The notes below the pieces were generated by a model that was given only the letters and a program-made list of their open reading frames with translations, searched no databases and was not told the DNA's origin. From an uncultured Lachnospiraceae bacterium (GTDB taxonomy: Bacteria; Bacillota; Clostridia; Lachnospirales; Lachnospiraceae), in NCBI GenBank assembly GCA_910585765.1, contig CAJUES010000019.1, positions 1 through 58,595 on the forward strand: a stretch of DNA of 58,595 nt, in the 5' to 3' direction. Made by a program: the position numbers and the translations under genes. The first letter of the stretch is position 1, and each line of letters opens with the position of its first letter. Of the stretch, positions 35,092 to 42,028 are shown piece by piece.

Positions 35092-36456
35092 TTAGTCTAT
35101 TACAACCTCCGGATACTGATCATGCAATGCCTTTTTGAAGTCCTCTATCACGCCCGCATTATCTTTGCCAGCCTTGATGCCGTCTGTCGCCCACTTCTGG
35201 AACAGGTTCTGTACGGAACGGGTATACTTGTCCGGTGTGATGCCCACGATCTTGTTGCAGATCTCGCTGTAGGTCGCCATGAGGTTCTGCCCGCCGAAAT
35301 CTTCGGAAGAATACCCCTCTGCCAGCGCGTCGCACACAGCCTTGCTCGCAGGAACCTGGTTGTGGTTCTCCGCATTGATCTTCTGGAAATCGTCGGACGC
35401 CACATACGCCAGGAATTTAGCCGCCAGGTCTTTTTTGTCCGTCTTATCATATACACAGATGCCGGTCGCACCTTCATAGGAAGCCCTAAAAGGTGTCGCC
35501 ACGCCGACGTTGCCCGCGTTCTTCTCCCAGTCGGTGAAGAAGTCCCAGCTAGGCATCACTCTAAACAAAAGTTTGCCGTCATTCCATGCAGCCGCCCAGT
35601 CAGATCCCCAGCTGCCAAGCTCCGCATTCGCCTTGGACTCGTACATGGTGCGCATATTGTCCATCAGCCCCATCCAGTCGTCCGAGACGATGAGCTTGCC
35701 GTCGATCACGAGCGGATCGAAGGAAAACGCATCGACCTTGACCATCTCTGTGATGTTCGGCCACAGCGAAACCTCGCCGTTTGACTTCTCGTGGATCTCC
35801 TCGCCCTTTGCGATCACGGTCTCCCAGTCAGTCAGCATGGCGGAAATCTCCGCGGGATCGCTCGTGCCCAGCCACTGTTCCGCCGCATCCCTCAGATACC
35901 AGAAGCATACGGGGGAAGACTGGAACGAGAGTGTCTTGAACTTGCCGTTGGAATCCTTCATGCTGGCAACCTGGAAATCAAAGAAGTCCTTGGTCAGCTC
36001 CTCGATGTTCATATAAGACAGATCCGCGATAATGTCGCTGTCCAGAAATTCATACATGTAGTTCTCTTCCAGGTCAAACACATCCGGGACGCCCTGCCCG
36101 CTCTGCAGCGCCGTCAGGATCTTGGTCTTATACTCGTCCCCGCCGAAAACCTGCAGGTCGATGCTGACATTGGGATAGACCTCATTAAACGCCTTCACCA
36201 GATTGTTTGCGCTGTCCGTGTACGTCCAGTATGTAAACTCGCCCGTCACAGATGCGGGATCCTCCGCATCTGCGGGCGCCTCCGCGTCCGCGGGCGCAGT
36301 CTCCTGCACTGCGGGCGTCGTCTGCCCGGCTGCAGACTCTTTTTCTGTCTGGGTTGTCTCCGACGGGACCGTCTCTGACGGCTTGGAACCGCATCCGGCA
36401 AGCGCACCTGCCAGCATGGTAGCGGTCAGTAAAACAGACATCATCTTCTTTTTCAT
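35092..36456 (-). CDS. ABC sugar importer, substrate-binding lipoprotein
   Basis: The 454-residue protein has a lipoprotein signal peptide ending LAGALAGC (lipid-modified Cys22), a Pro/Glu/Ala-rich spacer to about residue 70, and an extracellular family-1 solute-binding fold with FTYWTYTDSANNLVKAFNE and KTKILTALQSGQGVPDVF. It captures an oligosaccharide outside the cell for the two permeases encoded just upstream. I start it at the ATG at 36456, six bases after AAGGAGG; 13 extra in-frame codons upstream are not supported. It is followed after 69 bp by the ROK regulator. Ligand unknown; operon content suggests a mannose-containing oligosaccharide. Confidence 0.92.
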   Translation of the reverse strand: MKKKMMSVLLTATMLAGALAGCGSKPSETVPSETTQTEKESAAGQTTPAVQETAPADAEAPADAEDPASVTGEFTYWTYTDSANNLVKAFNEVYPNVSIDLQVFGGDEYKTKILTALQSGQGVPDVFDLEENYMYEFLDSDIIADLSYMNIEELTKDFFDFQVASMKDSNGKFKTLSFQSSPVCFWYLRDAAEQWLGTSDPAEISAMLTDWETVIAKGEEIHEKSNGEVSLWPNITEMVKVDAFSFDPLVIDGKLIVSDDWMGLMDNMRTMYESKANAELGSWGSDWAAAWNDGKLLFRVMPSWDFFTDWEKNAGNVGVATPFRASYEGATGICVYDKTDKKDLAAKFLAYVASDDFQKINAENHNQVPASKAVCDALAEGYSSEDFGGQNLMATYSEICNKIVGITPDKYTRSVQNLFQKWATDGIKAGKDNAGVIEDFKKALHDQYPEVVID

Positions 36457-36511
36457 GTTTTTCCTCCTTAATCGTGTGCTTTGTTTTTGTTTCACATTTT
36501 CGCAACTTCTA

Positions 36512-37369
36512 TCAGCCTTTCACGGCTGCACCAATGGAGATTTTCTCCATGATGATCTTGGATGAGAAGCAGAATACGATCACCATCGGGATGATGGAGA
36601 TCAGCATGCCGACATACTGTGCACCGTAATCTGCATGTGTCGAATCGCGGACTGTCGCGATCATCAGGGGCAGTGTGAATTTCTTCTTATCGTTCAGTAT
36701 GATGAGGGGTGTCAGGTAGCTGTTCCAGCTGCCGATGAAGGTCATGACCCCCTGTGTCACCAGCGCCGGGACTACCAGCGCAAGCACGATGCTGTGGAAT
36801 ATCCTCAGCTCCCCGCAGCCGTCCATGACAGCCGCCTCGATCAGCTCATTGGGCAGTGCACCGTCGATGAACTGTTTGTAGAAGAACACCGCAAAGCAGT
36901 TGGAGATCGTCGGGACGATCAGCGTCAGGTAATTGTTGAGCAGGTGCATCGCCTGGATCTCCTTGTAAAAACCGATGATCCCCAGCTGTCCGGGGAGCAT
37001 CATCGCCACCAGGATAACAGAGAACAGAAAATTCTTACCCTTAAAGTCAAACTTGGAGAAGGCGTACGCCGCCATCATGGTAAAATAATTCTGGACCACC
37101 GTGACCGCCACCGCCAGGAACAGGCTGTTCATGATGCCCTTCGTCAGGTCGATGTTCTGGGTCAGGCGCATAAAGTTCTCTTTAAAATAGGAGCCGGGCA
37201 GCACATTGATCTTCGCCACGATATTGTAATTGTCGTGCGTGGAAGAGATGATCATGACGAAGAAAGGATAAAACGCTACCGCCGCGACGACCAATGCAAA
37301 CAGATAGATGAAGGTTCTGCAGATTGTTTTTTTGATCCTTGCTTCCCCGGAAGAAATATTCGTTCTCAT
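36512..37369 (-). CDS. ABC sugar importer permease (MalG type)
   Basis: The 285-residue protein has six membrane helices and the ATPase-docking EAA loop LIEAAVMDGCGELRIFHSIV. Residues about 25-45 form the first helix after a cytosolic N-terminus. It pairs with the upstream permease to form the channel. Its ATG overlaps the upstream stop by 4 bp (ATGA). No ABC ATPase gene is present in the operon, so the importer must borrow a shared MsmX-like ATPase coded elsewhere, as is usual for CUT1 importers of Firmicutes. Confidence 0.92.
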   Translation of the reverse strand: MRTNISSGEARIKKTICRTFIYLFALVVAAVAFYPFFVMIISSTHDNYNIVAKINVLPGSYFKENFMRLTQNIDLTKGIMNSLFLAVAVTVVQNYFTMMAAYAFSKFDFKGKNFLFSVILVAMMLPGQLGIIGFYKEIQAMHLLNNYLTLIVPTISNCFAVFFYKQFIDGALPNELIEAAVMDGCGELRIFHSIVLALVVPALVTQGVMTFIGSWNSYLTPLIILNDKKKFTLPLMIATVRDSTHADYGAQYVGMLISIIPMVIVFCFSSKIIMEKISIGAAVKG

Positions 37370-38283
37370 TTCGCCCTGTTACCTCTCTTTCTTGTAGTAG
37401 TCGCACCGTAATCATCCTGTTTCTCCCTCGTGATCATAAGCGATAATACACTGAAAAATGCTATGATCACGAAAATCCCGTAGGCAACCGCCGCGCCGTA
37501 GCCAAACTGGAATCTGACGAATGCGGAATCGTACATATATTTCGCCATGGTCGTTGTCGCATCGCCCGGAACGGTGGTAAACACCAGTTTAGACTCGTCA
37601 AATATCTGCAGACCGCCGATGATGGACGTCACCATGACATAGATCAGGATCGGCTTCATCAGCGGGATCGTGATCTTGCTGATCTTCTGCCACGCAGTCG
37701 CGCCATCCACCTCCGCCGCTTCCATGACCTCCTCCGAGATGGAGTTGATGCCCGCCGTAAAGTAAATGATGTTGAAACCAAAGTTCTTCCAGCATATGGC
37801 GATCGCGATGACAACCCTCGCCAGCATCTGGTGGTTCTGGAAGTCTACCGCTTTCAGCCCCAGCATGGTGATCACGTTGTTGACCGCTCCCCCGGGGTAA
37901 GCGAACATGGCACCGAACAAAAGCCCTATGGTGACAGGCGTCACCAGATTCGGGAAGTAGTACAGGTTTCGCAGCACCATCTTGCCGCGGAACCACTTAT
38001 TGCTCAGGATCAGCGACAAAATAAACGCGATGGACAGCTGCGGTATGATCGACATGATCCAGATCAGCAGCGTATTGCCGATGGATCGGAAAAAGTACCC
38101 GGATTCGATCAGTCGGACATAATTCTCCATCCCCACAAATGTCAGTTTACCCGACAGCAGATCCATACTGCAGAAGCTCAGCACGAATGAGTACAGGATA
38201 GGGAACAGGTTAAATACTAAAAAAACTATAAAAAATGGCGCAATATACAGGTATGCATATTTGTTTCTCTTTTTGGATTTCAA
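37366..38283 (-). CDS. ABC sugar importer permease (MalF type), TTG start
   Basis: This 305-residue permease has six membrane helices, the opening YLYIAPFFIVFLVFNLFPIL and the EAA loop VMEAAEVDGATAWQKISKIT. It is the first gene of the 29-kb operon. It starts with TTG at 38283, ten bases after GGAGG, since the reading frame offers no ATG near a ribosome site. A sigma-A promoter lies about 95 bp upstream with a leader of about 90 bases. Use of TTG may hold down synthesis of the membrane part relative to the binding protein. Confidence 0.92.
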   Translation of the reverse strand: MKSKKRNKYAYLYIAPFFIVFLVFNLFPILYSFVLSFCSMDLLSGKLTFVGMENYVRLIESGYFFRSIGNTLLIWIMSIIPQLSIAFILSLILSNKWFRGKMVLRNLYYFPNLVTPVTIGLLFGAMFAYPGGAVNNVITMLGLKAVDFQNHQMLARVVIAIAICWKNFGFNIIYFTAGINSISEEVMEAAEVDGATAWQKISKITIPLMKPILIYVMVTSIIGGLQIFDESKLVFTTVPGDATTTMAKYMYDSAFVRFQFGYGAAVAYGIFVIIAFFSVLSLMITREKQDDYGATTTRKRGNRAK

Positions 38284-38324
38284 GTCTTCTATACCTCCTC
38301 ATCTTCCTTTGTATTGTTCGATAT

Positions 38325-38361
38325 GTACACTTTTTTATCCTTTCCCCGCTCACAAGTGTAC
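38325..38361. promoter_or_regulatory. Inverted repeat in the leader of the long sugar operon
   Basis: GTACACTT at 38325-38332 and AAGTGTAC at 38354-38361 are exact complements separated by 21 bp. They lie between the -10 box (38379-38384) and the first start codon, a classic place for a repressor site. The ROK regulator encoded in the operon is the natural candidate. An RNA hairpin in the leader is the alternative. Confidence 0.45.
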
Positions 38362-38378
38362 TGTTTGTCTGTGCCTAT

Positions 38379-38407
38379 ATCATATTACATTTCCTTTGTG
38401 ATTGCAA
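38379..38407 (-). promoter_or_regulatory. Sigma-A promoter of the 29-kb sugar operon
   Basis: On the minus strand TTGCAA (38407-38402) and TATGAT (38384-38379) are exactly 17 bp apart in A/T-rich sequence. The expected start near 38372 gives a leader of about 90 bases ahead of the TTG-initiated permease gene. No other promoter of this quality lies between it and the last gene at 9204, although internal weaker promoters are possible. Confidence 0.6.
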
Positions 38408-38563
38408 TATATAATCAAACTTTTTTTAATAATTACTTCCTTTTCGTTCATTTGTCCAAAAGAGTCCGCTTTTTTTCTCCTTATTTCCTGATTTTTTGTC
38501 TTGTTTTTACAAATTTTATCTAAATTATACAAACCTATGTTCTCATTTGATTGAAAATTTCAC

Positions 38564-38610
38564 AAAAATATGGCAATTATTAAAATTTATTTAATAATTG
38601 CCATATTTTT
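38564..38610. terminator. Perfect 21-bp stem in the divergent region
   Basis: A 21-base arm at 38564-38584, with core ATGGCAATTATTAAA, is the exact reverse complement of 38590-38610 around a 5-base loop. Each arm is flanked by A or T runs, so it could end transcription in both directions. Unusually it stands between two divergent transcription units and not after a gene. It may block read-through or antisense RNA, or mark a small lost element. Confidence 0.6.
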
Positions 38611-38715
38611 CCTTTTTGTTCAGTTGTCAGTCGGCGAGGGAATGCGGACGCTCGAAAACTTACATATTTTCTCTTCGCCCTGCACATACTATCACCGAAA
38701 GGAAGGTGCTGACAT

Positions 38716-38907
38716 ATGAATCTTGACGAAGTGATCTGCTTCTGCCAGAGTGTCACCAGCGGCATGATCAAAGACGCCGTTGACAACGGAGCCGCTACCC
38801 TGGAGGAAGTCCAGGAAAGAACCGGCGCAGGTACCGTGTGCGGTTCCTGCATCGCCAATGTACAACGCCTGGTGGAGCAGTTTGTCGCAGAACGCGCCGG
38901 GTCGTGA
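38716..38907 (+). CDS. BFD-like [2Fe-2S]-binding protein
   Basis: The 63-residue protein is a single BFD-like domain with the four-cysteine pattern ICFCQSV (Cys8, Cys10) and GTVCGSCIANV (Cys42, Cys45), a motif that binds a [2Fe-2S] cluster. Related small proteins act with bacterioferritin or as domains of redox enzymes. The ATG at 38716 follows AAGGAAGGTG. It stands alone, divergent from the sugar operon, and is followed by a GC-rich hairpin. It is probably a small electron carrier or iron-handling protein; no partner is visible in the window. Confidence 0.88.
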   Translation: MNLDEVICFCQSVTSGMIKDAVDNGAATLEEVQERTGAGTVCGSCIANVQRLVEQFVAERAGS

Positions 38908-38915
38908 ACACGCGA

Positions 38916-38948
38916 TCGAGCAGGGGAAAGACTTCCTCCCCTACTCGA
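38916..38948 (+). terminator. GC-rich hairpin after the BFD-like gene
   Basis: TCGAGCAGGGGA at 38916-38927 pairs with TCCCCTACTCGA at 38937-38948 with one mismatch, starting nine bases after the stop codon. No U-run follows, so it may be an RNA-stabilising structure and not an intrinsic terminator. Its left part, GATCGAGCAGGGGAA, recurs exactly at 56217-56231. Confidence 0.45.
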
Positions 38949-39082
38949 CCCGCGTCCCACATGTCTTCCATCTGTTATCACTTCATCCGATCCGACAATG
39001 GCAATATGGCGTCAAACCAAACTCGGCAGGCGCGACAATGACTTTTATTCTGCTTCTGACAACAGATGACAGTCCGCAGGAC
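38949..39082. other. Remnant sequence between BFD gene and RHS module
   Basis: No intact gene. On the minus strand, ending at a TGA near 38990, a stretch reads VIVAPAEFGLTPYCHCRIG with strong coding character, so it may be the C-terminal scrap of an element-borne protein, but no start or upstream body is present. Confidence 0.25.
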
Positions 39083-39111
39083 AAAAAAACCGGACACATT
39101 TCTGCATCCGG
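39083..39111 (-). terminator. Intrinsic terminator downstream of the RHS module
   Basis: On the minus strand the stem CCGGATGCA/TGTGTCCGG with a GAAA loop is followed by seven T. Two pairs are G-U or mismatched. It lies about 250 bp after the Hint-protein gene and would end the transcript of the RHS, glycine-rich and Hint genes. Confidence 0.65.
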
Positions 39112-39149
39112 CATACCACCATTTCCTTTTTCTTCTGTTTGCCATCATA

Positions 39150-39353
39150 CTATAGTGGCGTGGACTGCCCCCTATCCTGTTCCTCCTTTCTGAACGGCAT
39201 CCGATACAGCCGCAGGCTCTCTTTCTGCGATTCAAGCTCCCGCTCTGCGATGAACGCCACAAAGTCCCCGTCATCCCGGTGCGCCCGCTCCAGCAGGTAC
39301 ACATACTCCAGACGCGGCACAGGCAGCCACAGCAATATGCGTATTGGCAATCT
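39150..39353 (-). pseudogene. Unrecognised protein remnant after the Hint gene
   Basis: A minus-strand frame immediately after the Hint gene reads RLEYVYLLERAHRDDGDFVA and then FIAERELESQKESLRLYRMP, with clear helical coding character, then stops at 39150. It has a TTG as first possible start and no ribosome site, so it is most likely the surviving C-terminal part of a larger gene. Only 9 bp separate it from the Hint gene stop, so an immunity-type gene cannot be fully excluded. No family is recognised. Confidence 0.35.
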
Positions 39354-39362
39354 CCGCAGGAA

Positions 39363-41000
39363 TCACAGCAACTCTTTAAATGCGTCTTCCATTTCTTTCG
39401 ACAGCGCCAATGCCTCACTGCCAAGTGTTTCCGCTGCTCTGTGCTGTACATTTTTCTGCACCTCTGCATCACCGGTCACAAACCCGTTTGCAATCAAAAA
39501 CTTACCATTTAATAAAACGCTGCAGACTTCATCATCATAATCGACAAGATAGATATAAAGAATCGGCGATTCACCATCTTCAAGGACAACAACATCATTT
39601 GGCCGCAGATCCAATGCTGCAACTGTCCCATCTTTGGTTTTGACCGGGTGATAATCACTCACTTCAATCAAATGACCATCAACCGTTTGAATATGAACCA
39701 TCTTATCCTCATGACCGCCGACAGATACCGATATTACCTCGGCAGATGAACCGTCCTCACACTTTACCGTCTCACCTGATACAAGTTCTGTTATCACTTT
39801 TTTCGAGCCATCTGCCATTCTGACCCAGCATTTTTTGCTAAAACACCCCCACAAAATATGCAGCGGAGGAATATATACTTCTGAACTGTTCTTTGAATAG
39901 TAGAACTCGCTCCCGGAAGGTGAATCCACACTTTTAATGCTAAAGGGAATATTACATTCCCCCAATTTGCCTCCAAGATCACATTTGAAATACCCCTGTA
40001 AATGCAGATAGAGTGTTGTGTTTGTCCCAAACTTACGGCAGTCTATCCTTTCACCGGCTCCCCAGAATGGCGCATAGGAGAATTCAACTTTCTTACCAGA
40101 TACCTTGAAAAATTTTGCTATTTCTGAGGAATCATGGTCATAGTACACGACTCCTTCATTAGCAAACTGCAGTTGTGTCTTATACGACTGTGCATCTACA
40201 GCGTACTTTATCGGAGTAGCAGTGTCTATTGTTGTAAATTCACCGTTTATTTTCATATAAATACCGGTACTTTTGCCCGTTCCGTCATGATTCCGTTCCA
40301 CATGCGCTTCCTCGTCTGTCACACTATAGTCAGTGTTTGCATCAGCCGGACGGCCATATACGTAATTGATCTGCCTGTTGTTTTTTGAGGATTTGGGATC
40401 AGTAATCGCCATCTCCTTGATCATTTCACTTCCGCCAAGCAACGTCGTCTTTTGCTCGCATCTCTCCGCTCTCAGCATTCCGTTATTGTCACTGTAACTG
40501 AACGCTGTCTGAGCATGAATCATTTTCGTTTTGTCAGCATATACGTTTTTTAGATCATCGCCAAAAGTCTTCGTTAAAAAATCGTTCCCATCAAAATCTT
40601 CTGGTGTATACAATGTACTGAATGCATCAATCAGTGTATGTTCTGTCTCATCAGACATTTCTCCCTGCATAAATACCGAAACCGGAGGAACACCTGTGAA
40701 GCGTGCATCGCTCACCAGCCTTGTCGAAACAGAATCATTATCAGAACATGTTTTTTGATCTGTAACTGTATGGATCATATCAAGCGAACCACCATAAGTC
40801 TGAATACCGCTTTTGGTATCATTCAACTGCTCTGACGCAGACTTTTGTGTTTGCTGCCATGCTCTGTAAAAAAGCGGGTACTTTGATCTCACATATTCCT
40901 CACCGCCGAATAAGTCAATATATGCCTGTGCCTGTTCAAAATCAGAGAAATCAAGCTCTGTCTGCCCAGGTCTGAATACTGAAAGAAGTGATTTCACCAT
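39363..41000 (-). CDS. Protein with C-terminal Hint autoprocessing domain
   Basis: The 545-residue protein ends in a hedgehog/intein-type Hint domain from Cys386: GCFSKKCWVRMADGSKKVIT, then GHLIEVSDYHPVKTKDG and LRPNDVVVLEDGE. In polymorphic toxin systems such domains cut peptide bonds to release an attached part. The first 385 residues match no family I know; they are soluble, without signal peptide or membrane helix, and mix helical and beta parts. About 35 residues follow the Hint fold. It begins 2 bp after the stop of the glycine-rich gene and so is co-translated with it. A processing or delivery partner of the RHS protein is the likeliest role. The terminal residues needed for full intein splicing are not obvious. 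Confidence 0.7.
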   Translation of the reverse strand: MVKSLLSVFRPGQTELDFSDFEQAQAYIDLFGGEEYVRSKYPLFYRAWQQTQKSASEQLNDTKSGIQTYGGSLDMIHTVTDQKTCSDNDSVSTRLVSDARFTGVPPVSVFMQGEMSDETEHTLIDAFSTLYTPEDFDGNDFLTKTFGDDLKNVYADKTKMIHAQTAFSYSDNNGMLRAERCEQKTTLLGGSEMIKEMAITDPKSSKNNRQINYVYGRPADANTDYSVTDEEAHVERNHDGTGKSTGIYMKINGEFTTIDTATPIKYAVDAQSYKTQLQFANEGVVYYDHDSSEIAKFFKVSGKKVEFSYAPFWGAGERIDCRKFGTNTTLYLHLQGYFKCDLGGKLGECNIPFSIKSVDSPSGSEFYYSKNSSEVYIPPLHILWGCFSKKCWVRMADGSKKVITELVSGETVKCEDGSSAEVISVSVGGHEDKMVHIQTVDGHLIEVSDYHPVKTKDGTVAALDLRPNDVVVLEDGESPILYIYLVDYDDEVCSVLLNGKFLIANGFVTGDAEVQKNVQHRAAETLGSEALALSKEMEDAFKELL

Positions 41001-41002
41001 TC

Positions 41003-41752
41003 CTATTCAACCTCCTTACCATTAAGGATCACTGTGCCCTTACCGCCGCTGCTCCCGTCAGTTCCCCGACTGCCATTAGTACTGCCAGATGCCGGATTGG
41101 GAGTACCGCCGATACCGCCCTGGCCTCCTTTACCGCCTGGCGATACGGCATTCGTTACTTTGCAGACATATGCGGATTCCGATGCGCCAGAACAAGTTAC
41201 TGTGAGTGTAAAATCAGACTGGTCGCCACCGTCGCCGCCGATTCCACCATCGCCGCCATAACCGCCTACGGCTCCCTCACGGCTGCTTTTTCCGCCATTG
41301 CCTCCGTTTCCGCCCTGGCCTCCTTTACCGCCGCCATAATAAACATTGAGATCAAATTGTAAATTATTTACGATAAGATCAAAATCCTGGTTTAACGGGA
41401 GTCCATTTCCCCCAGGAGCACCCCATCCACCGTTGCCGCCTTGACTGCCATCGCCGCCATCGCCGCCATTGTCACCTTTCGCACCATCTCTGCCAGCGAT
41501 AATGATATCAAATCCGTTATAGATATCGTCCTGTTCATACGGTTGGGACTCTGCCTCGAAAATCCGAATCCCTGACTCCGGTATTTCACGCGTCAAAGTT
41601 TCGACGGAAAATTTGCTTCCGTCAAGTATGCGTATATATGCGCCTTTCTCGAGCACAACATAATTATACTCACGACAATCACCTGTACCACTCACGATCA
41701 GCGGACACTCTCTGGACACAATAATACTTGGTTTTTCTTTTGTTCCTGACAT
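41003..41752 (-). CDS. Glycine-rich GGxGGx protein
   Basis: The 249-residue protein has a non-repetitive beta-type head (residues 1-86) and three glycine blocks (about 87-117, 140-177 and 206-240) of the form GGNGGWGAPGGNG and GGKGGQGGNGGNGG, separated by two beta segments with two cysteines. Such GGx repeats can pack as polyglycine-II helices, as known for some phage adhesins and antifreeze proteins. There is no signal peptide. AAAGGAGG precedes the ATG at 41752. The gene stands between the RHS and Hint genes. I infer a structural or adhesin-like partner; no family name is assigned. Confidence 0.7.
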   Translation of the reverse strand: MSGTKEKPSIIVSRECPLIVSGTGDCREYNYVVLEKGAYIRILDGSKFSVETLTREIPESGIRIFEAESQPYEQDDIYNGFDIIIAGRDGAKGDNGGDGGDGSQGGNGGWGAPGGNGLPLNQDFDLIVNNLQFDLNVYYGGGKGGQGGNGGNGGKSSREGAVGGYGGDGGIGGDGGDQSDFTLTVTCSGASESAYVCKVTNAVSPGGKGGQGGIGGTPNPASGSTNGSRGTDGSSGGKGTVILNGKEVE

Positions 41753-41784
41753 TTTTAGCCTCCTTTTTTAATATATAGCCTCTC

Positions 41785-41824
41785 GGAATCTCGAAGCCTT
41801 ATTCTATGCGGCTTTCAAGATTCC
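41785..41824 (-). promoter_or_regulatory. Hairpin in the 276-bp gap before the glycine-rich gene
   Basis: On the minus strand GGAATCTTGAAAGCC pairs with GGCTTCGAGATTCC around an 11-base loop, about 30 bases ahead of the glycine-rich gene's start. There is no U-run, so it is not a clear terminator. It may protect or attenuate the mRNA between the RHS gene and the two downstream genes. The rest of the gap (41753-42028) holds no gene that I can support. Confidence 0.45.
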
Positions 41825-42028
41825 ATTTTTATAAATTCCCTCACTTTTTTCTAAAACTTTTCAAAAAACTATTGACAAACCGCCGGCACAGACTTTTTGA
41901 TCGGGGGGCGTTTTTTATTGAAACCTTGCAATCCCGGCGGTCATTCCGCCTGCCAGGAAAATCTACTGGCTCAACTTCGTAAATACTATCCGGATGCCGC
42001 TTCTTTCCCTGCCTATGCCGTCTGCGGA

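Noticed and set aside
41034..41480. Possible CRISPR or tandem repeat array in the glycine-rich gene
   Set aside because: The short periodicity (CCGCC, ACC) comes from Gly codons; unit length is variable and no constant repeat/spacer pattern exists.
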